In this document: piece after piece, positions 1-9,656 of the stretch
Layout: every line of letters begins with the position of its first letter
Numbering within the stretch: position 1 is the first letter of the stretch
Source: Candidatus Altimarinota bacterium
Lineage (GTDB): Bacteria > Patescibacteriota > Gracilibacteria > BD1-5 > UBA6164
Length of the DNA: 64,000 nt
NCBI GenBank assembly: GCA_028697205.1
Contig: JAQVFO010000003.1
Coordinates: forward strand, 31,986-95,985
Reading direction: 5' to 3'
The notes under the pieces: model-generated
Database searches by the model: none
The model's input: the letters and a program-made list of their open reading frames with translations, nothing else
Told to the model about the DNA's origin: nothing
Made by a program: the position numbers and the translations under genes

Positions 1-425
1 ACTCTTAAATCTTGAGCCATAGCAACAAACATTTTTCTTAAACTTCAAACATTTCTATCTTCTCATATATACTTAACTTTTGAAACTTTTTCCATTCATT
101 CACATAAAAATGCTACTTCATTTCAAAAATTTACTTTTATATCTTCAATACTTTTTAAAGTATCTTCGACTACATCATGAAGTAAACATGCTTGAATAGT
201 TGGAATATCTGGCTTTAAATTAAGCAATATAATAGTCGCTTCAACTGGATGAATTATGTATGGATCTCAAGATAATCTTACCTGTCACTCATGAGCATCA
301 CGAGCAAAAATATATGCCTTAAAAATATCTCTTTCGATTTCTTCAAAAGAAACATTTGTCATATATTTAGATACTTTTTTTGCTATATCTTTTACTTTTT
401 TATCTATTTTTGAATAATCATACAT
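1..425 (-). CDS. rsh: RelA/SpoT-family (p)ppGpp enzyme, N-terminal HD part, cut by window edge
   Basis: The first 141 residues of a RelA/SpoT homologue, which makes and/or degrades the stringent-response alarmone (p)ppGpp in the cytoplasm. The HD hydrolase domain is plain: RDAHEGQ at residues 42-48, the conserved HP at 59-60 and LLHDVVEDT at 81-89, the HD pair being the metal site. Towards the window edge the reading frame continues with GMEKVSKVKY and RKMFVAMAQDLRV, both family hallmarks. Several glycines (EGQ, SGD, GMEK) are TGA codons. The HD and ED residues look intact, so hydrolase activity is expected. The synthetase domain lies outside the window, so whether it is bifunctional cannot be judged. 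The ATG at 425 is the only start that keeps the frame open. Confidence 0.93.
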
Positions 426-589
426 AAATTCATTATTAAGGATTAATACATAGTAGATATTTTTAAAACTCTACAATTATAGCAAAAAATACTTAATTTG
501 TAAAAAGAAAATATAATTTTAAAGTTGTCATACTAAAGCCATTTTTATATATTAAATTCCAAATCATCTAAAAAAATTTAGAAATTAAT

Positions 590-617
590 TTGACATCACT
601 TGTATAAAAAATATAAT
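590..617 (+). promoter_or_regulatory. Consensus sigma-70 promoter, TTGACA-16 bp-TATAAT
   Basis: TTGACA at 590-595 and TATAAT at 612-617, both perfect matches, with a 16-bp spacer. The predicted start is near 624, about 264 nt ahead of the pncA ATG, so the NAD operon would carry a long 5' leader or there is a separate small transcript. It is the best promoter match noticed in the window. Confidence 0.6.
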
Positions 618-845
618 ATGTGTGTAGATATAACACTTATTAAATTATTTATTTAAATTTGTTATAATAAGCACACCATTTAAATATAAAAGGTCACCTG
701 CAAAATATAATAAATCAATATTAATTTACTACTATAATACCCTATCTACATATTAACTTTTATTAGTATAAAATGATAGATCTTCAAATAATTTATTTAT
801 TAGAAATTACATACAAAATATAAATATTTTTTATTTGAATCATAG

Positions 846-863
846 TAAGTGTATATTTTACAT
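846..863. promoter_or_regulatory. Candidate NrtR operator, copy 1
   Basis: The 18-mer TAAGTGTATATTTTACAT lies 24 bp before pncA and is repeated exactly at 1635-1652. It contains the inverted repeat TGTA-N5-TACA. The last regulatory gene of the same operon encodes an NrtR-type repressor, which makes this the obvious operator candidate. That link is inference. Confidence 0.5.
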
Positions 864-887
864 ATATTATTTCTTAACTATATAATT

Positions 888-1637
888 ATGGAAAAAGAAG
901 CCGTAATAGTAGTAGACTACCAAAACTCATTTGCAAATCCTGAAACTGGTAGCTTATATGTAAAATGATGAGAAAAAATAGCTCCAGTAATCAATGAAGT
1001 TGTTGCATGAGTAAAAAATAAATGATGAATCATTATAAGTTCAAGAGAACTTCATCCTATATGACATATATCATTTGCATCAAGTTTTGTTTGAAAAGAA
1101 TCAATAACTGAAGCATTCAAAAATTGAATTTCGCCTTCTGAAATAAATTTTATAACAAAAAAAGAAGTAGCAGAATGGACAGAAAAAAATAATTGAATCG
1201 CGAAAAATGCTAGTTTCTCTGTAAAAGAACTTAAAGCATATTTAGATACAGTTTGAGATCAAGCACTTTGGCCAGAACATTGTGTAAAATGAAGTGAAGG
1301 GGCAGAATTTTTTAAAGAATTTGATTCAACTAAAGTCGATATAGAAGTAAAAAAATGATTTAAACCTGATACTCACCCATACTCAGCATTTGAAGCAAAA
1401 ACAATCGATGAAAAAGAATCTACATTTGAAGTTCTTAAAAGATTATGAGTAAAAATAGTAAAAGTTGTATGATTAGCAACTGACTACTGTGATATTGCAA
1501 CTGTACTTGATGCTAGAAAATATGGAATGCAAACTGAATTTATAGAGAAAGCTTCTGCATGAGTAGATCCTGCTTGAACAATAGAAGCATTAAAACGCAT
1601 GAGAGAAGCATGAGCAAAAATTATTGACTGAAAATAA
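888..1637 (+). CDS. pncA: Nicotinamidase (isochorismatase-like fold)
   Basis: 249 residues. Hydrolyses nicotinamide to nicotinate and ammonia, the entry step of NAD salvage. The catalytic triad of the family is visible: Asp10 in VVDYQNSF, Lys156 in KKGFKPDTHPYSAF and Cys201 in GLATDYC. The metal-site region reads SSRELHPIGHISF, with Glu where many homologues have Asp. Length is slightly above the usual 180-220 residues because of an insertion before the Lys. It is the first gene of the NAD operon. The stop codon TAA is the first three bases of the second candidate operator (1635-1652). Many glycines are TGA codons, so the gene is unreadable with the standard code. Identification is firm. Confidence 0.93.
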
Positions 1638-1652
1638 GTGTATATTTTACAT
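1635..1652. promoter_or_regulatory. Candidate NrtR operator, copy 2
   Basis: Exact 18-bp copy of the element at 846-863. It starts on the pncA stop codon and ends 15 bp before the next gene. Its location suggests a second control point inside the operon, acting on the 107-codon gene and everything downstream. Confidence 0.45.
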
Positions 1653-1667
1653 TATTAAATAGTAATT

Positions 1668-1991
1668 ATGAATGATATTTTCGAAAAAATCCCAAGTGCA
1701 CAAGATGTACAAAGGTGAATAAATAAAGATATTCAAGATGCTATTGAAAGCTTTGTAGTAAGAGCTTCTAAAGCAATTGAAAGAATGAATGAAAGGAGTG
1801 TTAATATTCAGGCAAATTGAGATTGAAGATTATTAAACTGAATTCACTCAGAAAAGATAAAAGAAGCCTTTAGAAAAAAATGATGGGAGATTAAGTATAC
1901 ATCAGATCAAAGAGATTGAGATTATATAACGATTTCTATGAAAAATTATGAATGATCATATTGAAGTTCATGACATCAATGGGATAGATAA
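1668..1991 (+). CDS. Uncharacterised 107-residue protein inside the NAD operon
   Basis: An open frame of 107 codons ending at a true TAA (1989-1991), 21 bp before pncB. The product is soluble, charged and mixed helical (FVVRASKAIERMNERSV), followed by a more beta-like, glycine-rich half (GDGRLLNGIHSEKIKE, KNYEGSYGSSGHQWDR). There is no signal peptide or membrane segment. I do not recognise the family. It shares its frame with pncB, so I checked whether the TAA could be a sequencing error splitting a longer protein. PncB is full length (482 residues) without it, so it is a separate gene. Its position between pncA and pncB, right behind the second candidate operator, suggests a role linked to NAD metabolism, but nothing in its sequence says what. 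Confidence 0.75.
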
Positions 1992-2012
1992 TTTAAAATT
2001 AATTTAAATATT

Positions 2013-3461
2013 ATGAAAACTCCAGATTATAAACAATTTCCTGAAATAAGTTTTGCAGAATTTCAAGCTATTCCATATTTAGATGAAAGAATAGAAATAG
2101 CCAAAAGAAACAAAATTTTGAGAACAGATGCTTACAATAGAACTATGGATTATATAAAGTGAGATAGATGAAACTGAAATGAAGTATTTTATTTATCTTT
2201 AAGAAAATCGCCTAACTCAAAGTTCAATGTAATCTATGGAATAAGAAATATAGTTGATGAAGTTTTAAGAACTCCAGTATCTCAAAGTGAAATTGATTTT
2301 GCAAAAGATTTCTACGAATACCAAGCATCAAAATGATGAAATGGGAAATTCAATCCTGAAAGGTGGCAGAAAGTAGTTGATGAACATAATTGAATGTTAC
2401 CTATAAAAGTATCATGAGTTGCTGATTGAACTATTTTAAAACCTTGAGAACCTGCTTTGAGAGTTGAGTGAGAAGCTGAAATCGCAGCTATATTTGAACC
2501 TATATTTATGAGATTATTTTATCAATCTGTAGTAGCAACAAATGCAAGGATAATAGAAGAAATAATTTCAGAGTGAAGAATTGTAGAGTTTGGTTATAGA
2601 TCTGCAATAAATGATGATATGCATATAAAAGCTATGGAAGCCTTGGTTGTTTGATGAGGAATATCAAGAACTAGTAGTGATGTAACTGCTGCAACTTTGG
2701 ATATATATGCTGACTGAACTACCGCTCATAGATTCTTTACTGCATACCCTACTGAAGATGAAGCTATGCAAGAAGCAGTAGAAAAAAATGATAAAATAGC
2801 TTTGCTTGTAGATAGCGTTGAAGCTTATGCTTGAATAGATAAAATTATTGCTTTAAAGAAAAAGTATCCTGGAAAAATAATAGCTCCAAGATTGGATAGT
2901 TGAGATTTAGCTAATCAAGCAGTTTATGCATTACAAAAAATGAAAGAAAACTCAATGTTAAATCCAATGACAAACAAGATAGTAGTTGCAGATATAAGCA
3001 CTATTGAAGATATAGTAGAAGTAGAGTTAGCAGTAACTGAGGCTTGATTTAATCCAAAAGATTACATAGTTTATGGATTGTGAGGATTATTGATAGCAAG
3101 AGAAAAAACAAGAGATATAGTTTCAGCTTGATACAAGTTATCAGCTACAGAAAACTGATGAACTATGAAATTTTCAAATGACAAGTGAAAACAATCGATT
3201 CCAGGTAAACCAAATGTAGAGATAAGAAACTGAAAAAGGTATATAGTTCAAGAAGATGAAGAACAAATCTGAGTAAGGTTATTAACTCCTATGTATGATA
3301 TGTGACAATTCTTCTATGATAAACCAAAAGTAACTGATATGTATGAAGCAAGAGAAACTATGCGAGACTCAAGAAAATGGGCAGATTATGAAAGTAAGAT
3401 AAGTGAGGAAACAAAGAGGTTAATAGATGAGATAAAGGAAAAAGTTGGGATAGATGTTTAA
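2013..3461 (+). CDS. pncB: Nicotinate phosphoribosyltransferase
   Basis: 482 residues, the normal size of the family. Joins nicotinate to PRPP, using ATP, to give nicotinate mononucleotide. Recognisable blocks in order: an N-terminal half with LPIKVSGVADGTILKPGEPALRVEG, the signature VEFGYRSAINDDMHIKAM, the GGISRTSSDVTAA loop, APRLDSGDLANQAVYA in the phosphoribosyl-binding barrel, and the C-terminal KLSATENGGTMKFSNDKGK with PGKPNVEIR. It acts between PncA and NadD. The ATG at 2013 follows the stop of the previous gene by 21 bp. Glycines of the SGVADG, LDSGDL and VYGLGG segments are TGA codons. Confidence 0.95.
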
Positions 3462-3480
3462 TATTTTCTAAATTTTACTT

Positions 3481-5271
3481 ATGAAAACTAATTCCATACA
3501 TTTATGACAGATTCAAGTTGAAGCTGGCAGACCAGACATAAATATGCAAAATGCAATATCTAGAATGAAACAAGTTCCTACAGGTTGAATCATAGTATTT
3601 CCAGAAATGTTTATAAGTGGATATATGATTTGAGACGACTTTTTGAGAGATAGTTTCATAAAAGATTGCAGAGCTAAAAATGATGTCATAGTAGAATTAT
3701 CAAAAAAGTTAGATATAACTATAGTATGGTGAAATATAGATATAGATGAAAGCAAAAAAAATGAAGATTGAAGTGTAAGAAAGTATAACACAGCCTACAT
3801 TGCAAGTAGAGGAAAATTATTAAAAAAACAATACAAAACTTTGTTACCAAACTATAGAATGTTTGATGACAAGAGATACTTTACATCTTTAAAAACTTTA
3901 GCTGAAGAAGAATGAATTGATATAAGCAAGTACTATGAGCCTGTGGAAGTAGTAATAGACTGAGTCAAAACAAAAGTTTCACTTTTGATCTGTGAAGATA
4001 TCTGGAACATAAATTGAGATTACAATTTAGATCCAGTTGCGATGACAAAAACACATATGCCTGATTTAATTGTAGTTCCATCTTGCTCTCCATTTGGTTT
4101 AGAAAAAGCAAAGTTTAGAGACAGATTATTACAAATACAAAGTCAAAATACAAGCTTAGCTTATGTAAATCCTATTTGAATTCAAAATAACTGAAAAAAT
4201 ATATTTAACTTTGATTGAGGAAGTGCATTTTATCAAAATTGAAGCTTTGTAAAATGAGTTAAAAACTACTGAACTGAGGAAGTAAGTGAATTAGTCCATG
4301 AATTAGAAATTGAGCAAATTTATGAAGCATTGATAAACTCAGTTAAGGAATTTTGGAAACAAAGTGATATGAAAAAAGCAATTATATGATTGAGCTGAGG
4401 AATTGACTCAGGAGTAAACGCAGCACTTTTAACTATTGCTTTATGAAAAGAAAATGTAACTGCTATAAATATGCCATCAAGATTTAATTCAAATACAACT
4501 AAAAATTTAGCAGAAAAATTAGCAAACAACTTGTGAATAAATTACTTAGTTTCCCCTATACAAGATGCTGTTGATTTGACAATAAAGATGATTGAAATGA
4601 CAACTTGAATTCCTCCAAGTAGTTTTGAGATAGAAAACATACAAGCTCGTGAAAGATGAAAAATGTTATCAGATTTAGCTCCTAGATTTCAAGCATTTTA
4701 TACAAATAATTGAAACAAAGATGAGATAATGACTTGATACGCAACTTTGTACTGAGATGTAAACTGAAGTATTGCTTTGATTTGAGATTTAACAAAGGAA
4801 CAAGTAAAAGCTTTGGCTAGGTATATAAACAAAAAAAATTGAAAAGAGATTATATCAAATGAAATGATTGATATGAAACCAACTGCTGAGTTAAGTGACT
4901 CACAAAGCCCTGATAATTGATGATGAGATCCATTTAATTACAGATTTTTATGAGCAGTAAATAAAGCTTTTATAGAAAAACAAAAATCATTAATAGACTT
5001 AGTAAACGCATTAAAAAACTGAAACTTAGAACAGGTTTTATGATTGCATAATTGAGAGTTAGAAAGAAACTTTAACTCAAAAAAAGTAATAGTTGAAGAA
5101 TTAGAAAAAATCTGGAGATTAAAAAATAACAATATCTTTAAAAGAATCCAAGCTCCACCTATTCCAACTATAAGTAAGAGAAGTTTCTGATTTGACTTTA
5201 GAGAAGCACAGAAAAAAGTTTATTTTTGAGAATGATATGAAGAATTAAAAGAAGAAGTTATATGTAGTTAA
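3481..5271 (+). CDS. nadE: Glutamine-dependent NAD+ synthetase
   Basis: 596 residues. Amidates nicotinate adenine dinucleotide to NAD, using glutamine as nitrogen donor. The N-terminal half is a nitrilase-type glutaminase with Glu42 in VFPEMFISGY, a lysine in KKQYKTLLPNYR and the nucleophile Cys171 in LLICEDIW. The C-terminal half is the ATP-pyrophosphatase synthetase with SGGIDS at residues 305-310 and the late motifs TGYATLYGDVNGS and KPTAELSDSQSP. Both domains are complete. Fusion to the glutaminase means that no separate amidotransferase is needed. It lies 19 bp after pncB. The middle glycine of SGGIDS is a TGA codon, direct support for the recoding. Confidence 0.96.
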
Positions 5272-5328
5272 TTTTAGCTTTTTAAAAGAAAAAATGATAA
5301 ACTTATACTATACCTTAATAAAAATCAT

Positions 5329-6120
5329 ATGGAAAACTTAGAATTAAATTGAAGTTTAGTCTGTTATGACAACTTCTGACTCCAAAATAATCCAGAATTA
5401 AAAGATTTTCTTAATAGTCAAGAATTAAAAAATATAATTGATTCATTTGCTTACGAAATAATTGTAGTACTTGGATGAGACTGAACAATGCTAAGAGCAA
5501 TAAGAGAAAACTATGAAAGAAATCTTCCATTTCTTTGAATCAACTTTTGACATAAATGATTTCTACTTAATTCAAAAGAAAGTATTCACTCAGGGTTTAG
5601 TCCAATAGAAAGAAAATACCCATTACTCGAAGTTGAAGTAGGAACTAATTGAGAAAAAAGAAATGATATAGCTATGAATGAGATAGATATAAGAGCAGCA
5701 TGATGAAGATCTATATGACTCGAAATAAGTTTATCAAGAAGACAAAAAATAAACATATCTTGAGATGGTATAATTATATCCACTCCAGCATGATCTACTT
5801 GATATAATAGATCACTAAATTGACCAATTATTCCTCACACTATAAACGCTTTTTCTATCACTCCAAAGGCTCCATGGGCACCAAGATGACAATGACCTAT
5901 CTTGATTCAAGATAATGAAGTAATATGAATAAAAAACACTTGAAGATTAAATCCTGTTAATATTTATTGTGACTGAAGAGAATTCCTAAAAGTAGATGAA
6001 AATAATCAATTAGATATAACAATTAAAAAATCTTTAAAAAGTGTAAAACTAATAATTTCATGAGATTATCTAGATACTTGGGATAATAAAGTTCTTCAAG
6101 AACAAGGTTTTGAAGTTTAA
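5329..6120 (+). CDS. nadK: NAD kinase
   Basis: 263 residues. Phosphorylates NAD to NADP with ATP or polyphosphate. The diagnostic GGDGT motif is at residues 49-53 and is encoded GGA TGA GAC TGA ACA, so two of its glycines exist only if UGA is read as Gly. The second signature, ISGDGIIISTPAGSTGYNRS, and the adjoining NGPIIP are also present. The AMNEID segment matches the usual NE/D substrate-binding loop. Length is typical. It lies 57 bp after nadE and 42 bp before nadD. It adds the NADP branch to the otherwise linear NAD salvage operon. Confidence 0.95.
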
Positions 6121-6162
6121 AAAATCATTTTTTTCAACATTTTACTTACTAAATAATAAACT

Positions 6163-6756
6163 ATGGAAACAATAGCTATTTATTGAGGCTCATTTAATCC
6201 TCCTACAAGAGCTCATGCTCAAGTCATAACATCTGTTTTAGATATGACACAAATAGAAAAAATTATTTTTACACCAGATTGAGAAAGAGATGATAAAGAT
6301 CATAAAATTTCTTTAGCCCATAGAAAAAAAATGATTGAAATATTTTATGAAGTACTTAAATGACAATGATACAATATAGAATTTGATACACATTTCTTAG
6401 ATTGAAATAATTGAAATAAAACTACAGCAATGCAAGTAAGAGATTATTTTAAAAAAAAATTATGATTTTATCCTTGGCATATATTTTGAACTGATGTTGC
6501 ACCAGCTATGCCAAATTGGAGTTGAAATTATAATAAAATTATAGAAGAAAAACTTAAAAAAATATTTGTAAGTAGATGATGATATTCATTTAATCCTAAT
6601 TTATTTAAAAATTTTATGTTATTAGAAATTCATGATATACCAGCAATATCAAGCTCTATGGCTCGTGAAATGATAGCAAACAGATTAAAAGTTGATAGTA
6701 TATTATTTCCTGAAATAGTTGATTACATTGAAAAAAATAATTTATACACTAATTAA
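6163..6756 (+). CDS. nadD: Nicotinate-nucleotide adenylyltransferase
   Basis: 197 residues. Transfers AMP from ATP to nicotinate mononucleotide, giving the NadE substrate. The nucleotidyltransferase signature is IYGGSFNPPTRAHAQVI near the N-terminus (the GGxF...H-x-x-H type motif, with Thr in the first His position). The C-terminal ATP-binding motif appears as IPAISSSMAREMI. A central HIFGTDVA block corresponds to the family GxD region. With PncB and NadE it completes the Preiss-Handler route. Its stop is 6 bp from the next ATG, which suggests translational coupling. NMN-specific relatives exist, but the neighbours favour NaMN. Confidence 0.9.
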
Positions 6757-6762
6757 TTAATT

Positions 6763-7323
6763 ATGAAAATAACATGAGAAAAAGTTGTTTTTGAGTGAAA
6801 ACATTTAAAATTTGTAGAACAAGGTATAATAAAACCGAACTGAAAACCTTGAGTCTGGGAAAAAGTTTCAAGAAAACATCCTTGAGTTGTCTGAGCATTT
6901 GTAGAACACATAGATAATAATACATTTATCTTTGTAGAACAGTTTAGACCTCCAGTAAATGCTAAAGTGCTAGAATTAGTAGCTTGAGTTATTGATAAAC
7001 CATGAAAAAGTTATGAAGAAATCATAGTTGAAGAAATAAGAGAAGAAACTTGATATATTGCAAATCATATAGAATTTGTTATGAGCTGACCAAAATCACC
7101 ATGAATGACAGATGAAATAAGTTATGATTACTATGCTCAAGTTAATTGAGTAAAAAAGGAACAACAACTAGGAGATAGTGAATCAATTGAAGTAGTTGAG
7201 TTTGATAAAAAAGATTTAGATAAAGTAATCAAAAGTAAAGAAAAATCTTGAGTACTTATCTCACCTTGAATCTATGTAGTACTTTATAAACTTTTGACAA
7301 TTTGAAAGTTTGGTATAAAATAA
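6763..7323 (+). CDS. Nudix hydrolase, ADP-ribose pyrophosphatase type
   Basis: 186 residues. The Nudix box reads AGVIDKPGKSYEEI then EEIREETGY, close to the consensus G-x5-E-x7-REUxEExGU with the first Arg replaced by Glu. The preceding FVEQFRPPVNAKVLELVAG is typical of ADP-ribose pyrophosphatases of the NudF type, as is the downstream MSGPKSPGMTDEISYDYYA. The likely reaction is cleavage of ADP-ribose or related dinucleotides to AMP and a sugar phosphate, clearing breakdown products of NAD. Its place in the NAD operon agrees with that. Exact substrate is not determinable from sequence. Confidence 0.85.
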
Positions 7324-7364
7324 ATGTAATTCATACAATTACTAATTTCTAACCATAAATTATT

Positions 7365-8066
7365 ATGTGACACCTCATCCCAGAACAAAAATTTTCAAAT
7401 TTATGGAGTAAAGATTTAACAATTCCCGTTCCAGCTCTTGATATAGTTATATTCACTATTTATAGATGAGAAGTTTGTGTTATTTTACTTAAAATGGAAA
7501 ATTGAAAGGATTGAGTAGTATATACTCTGCCTTGATGAATTATTGCTGCGTGATATTCACTTGAAGATAATTTTGATTCTATATTAGAAAGAAAAACTTG
7601 AATTACTTGAGTTTATAAAGAGCAAATTTATACTTTTTGAAATCCAAGTAGAGATAAAAGAGGTCATACATTATCTGTTGTTTATCTTGCACTTCTTTGA
7701 ATTGATAAATTTTTAAGCCAAGTTGATTTTACAAAAGTAGAAATAGTTAAATATAATGAAATAGATAAAATAAAATTATGATTTGATCACTTAGATATAA
7801 TAAAATATACAAAACAGAGACTAAGATGGAAAATGGAATATACAAATATTGCAAAAGACATATTAAGTGATGAATTTAGAATAAGCCAACTACAAGAAGT
7901 TTATGAGATAGTTTTGGGAAAAACTATTGATAAAAGAAATTTTCAAAAAAAGATTTTTAAACTTAATATGATAAAAGAAACCTGAAATTTAGATAAAACA
8001 ACAAATAGACCTGCAAAACTTTATAGCTTTGTAGATAAACAAATTAAGATTTATGAAGTTATATAA
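7365..8066 (+). CDS. nrtR: NrtR-type transcriptional regulator of NAD metabolism (Nudix + winged helix)
   Basis: 233 residues. The N-terminal half is a Nudix fold (VVYTLPGGIIAAGYSLEDN, YKEQIYTFGNPSRDKRG). The C-terminal half is the winged-helix DNA-binding part of NrtR: LGFDHLDII, QRLRWKMEYT, EFRISQLQEVYEIVLGKTID, KRNFQKKIFKLNMI and RPAKLYSF. In this family the Nudix domain usually binds ADP-ribose or related NAD metabolites and releases the operator. Here the Nudix box is degraded (SILERKTGI instead of REUxEExGU), consistent with sensing rather than catalysis. It is co-transcribed with the genes it should control. The two 18-bp palindromes at 846 and 1635 are its probable targets (inference). 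Confidence 0.9.
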
Positions 8067-8136
8067 CAAAAACTTTACAATAAAAAATTTATATATAAAA
8101 TACTTTTGTTAAACATTTATATTTAATATATATCCT

Positions 8137-8931
8137 ATGAAACAAAATAATAAATTTTGATTTACGTTAGTTGAACTACTTGTAGTTATCACTATTCTTG
8201 CTATTATATCTGTAGTTGCTTACCAAAGTTTTTGATGAGCAGTAAATAAAGCATATAGTTGAAGAAAAATAAGTGATGTATCTACTATAGAAGCAGCTTT
8301 ACAACAATACAAATCTGATAATAATTTTTACCCTCAAACTGATTCATCATGAACAACAAATTTATGGTGATATAACTCATCTGTAATGGCTAGTCCTTCA
8401 AATAAAATAAGAGTTAATTATAACTGAGAAGCAATCTCAAGTATAATACCATTATCTACTAATTGATGATGAAAAATATATTGAAGTTGAACTCTTGCTA
8501 CAGTTCAAATATGAGCAAAATGAACAATTTCTATTGATACTTTATGAAAAAAATATTTAAGTAAAGATTTATACGATCCAGAATTATGAGATATTAAAGT
8601 ATGAACTTGAAAAATGATAGATTCTTGAATATGAAGATATGTTTATGCAGTTTTTAAAAAATGAACTTCATGAGTTTGGTCTCCTACAAATAAATCATGA
8701 ACTAATTATAATATTGCATATACTGTAAAAAAAGATTGAACTGATACTTATGTAACAAAAATAGTATGAGACTATGACAACACTTCTTGTAATGTTGATT
8801 CAGATAAGTGTCCTGACACTCTTATATGAAGTTGAAGTGTATTTCTAGTTGACTGACAAGAAATCACTACATCTGTTACAACATCAGATAATCAATGAAT
8901 TCCTTATGCACTAACTGACTTTGCTCCTTAA
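8137..8931 (+). CDS. Type IV pilin-like protein with prepilin N-terminus
   Basis: 264 residues. Begins MKQNNKFGFTLVELLVVITILAI, a class III prepilin signal: short basic leader, Gly-Phe cleavage site (Gly encoded by TGA), Glu5 of the mature protein and a hydrophobic helix. It is exported, processed by a prepilin peptidase and probably assembled into, or associated with, type IV pili. After the helix comes a Ser/Thr/Gly/Asn-rich globular part with a CNVDSDKCPDT segment whose two cysteines may bridge. It lies 70 bp behind nrtR without an intervening terminator, so it may be read through from the NAD operon although its job is unrelated. Confidence 0.88.
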
Positions 8932-8934
8932 TTA

Positions 8935-8998
8935 ATAAGCATAATAAAAAAATAAACTCTTGATTTTCTCAAGAGTTTATTTTTTTATTATGCTTATT
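8935..8998. terminator. Long perfect hairpin, bidirectional terminator
   Basis: A 30-bp perfect stem (8935-8964 region against 8969-8998) around a TTTTC loop. A-rich and T-rich arms give a U-run in both directions. It ends the NAD/pilin operon and the converging methyltransferase gene, whose TAA (8977-8979) is inside the stem. Confidence 0.85.
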
Positions 8999-9642
8999 AT
9001 ATTTTTTTCTGTATCAAAAAGTCTATTTTCAATAATTTTAAATTCTAATTTTTCAAATATAAATTCAAGCTCACTAATAGAAAAAGAGTGATAAAATCTA
9101 CTAAATTTTCATATTTTTATATCATAATCATAACTTCAGAATTTATTTTCAGTATTTTTAATAATAGAGTCTTTATACTTTCCTTTATTTTTTCATATAT
9201 TTAATGCCCAATTTGTCATAAAAATCAATCAATTATCATTAAGTAGATCTTTTGCATTATTTAAAACATCAAGTCTTTCTTCAAAAGTATGTAAATGATG
9301 AAAAGATGCAATAAAAAAAATAATATCAAATCTTTTGTTAATTTTTGACAAAGAAGTCATATCTAATTCTAAGAACTCATATCAATTGTGCAATTCCCTA
9401 GCTTCATTTAATAACTCAGATGATAAATCAACTCATAAATAATTTGAAAATTTAAAACTAGAATTTTTAAGTGAATCTAAAAGTCTTCAATTTCAACATC
9501 ATACATCAAGAATTGATATACTTTTATCTTTAGTTTTTTGTCTTTCATCTAGATAATTTATAAAATAGGTTATTTCTTCCCATTTCATATTTTTTCTACT
9601 ATTTGAAAATGTTTTAGCATAATTGTTATAATCTACTGTCAT
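8977..9642 (-). CDS. Class I SAM-dependent methyltransferase
   Basis: 221 residues. Motif I is ILDVGCGNGRLL (three of its glycines are TGA codons), followed by NYLGVDLSSELLNEA, LELDMTSL, the post-II block FDIIFFIASFHHLHTFEER and NDNGLIFMTNWAL. This arrangement is that of Methyltransf_11/25 enzymes that modify small molecules or tRNA; the FHHL block resembles the tRNA wobble-uridine methylase Trm9 group. The substrate is not deducible. The start at 9642 lies 15 bp downstream of the argS stop, so the two are probably one transcript. Confidence 0.85.
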
Positions 9643-9656
9643 ACATTTTTATTATT

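Larger units (their letters stand above)
426..887. other. Gene-free intergenic region between divergent rsh and pncA
   Basis: 462 bp without a convincing gene on either strand, even with UGA read as Gly. It is extremely AT-rich. It holds a near-consensus promoter (590-617), the candidate operator at 846-863, and a small GC-richer island near 691-702 containing the interrupted palindrome AGGT-C-ACCT. Downstream of the promoter, GTGTG near 620 and CTTATT near 640 can pair with AATAAG and CACAC near 667-677, so the transcript may fold. I recognise no known RNA family here. Confidence 0.6.

Noticed and set aside
1668..3461. One 597-codon pncB with an internal nonsense error
   Set aside because: TAA at 1989-1991 separates two frames, but pncB from 2013 is complete at 482 residues and has its own start; the upstream 107 codons are not part of the family.
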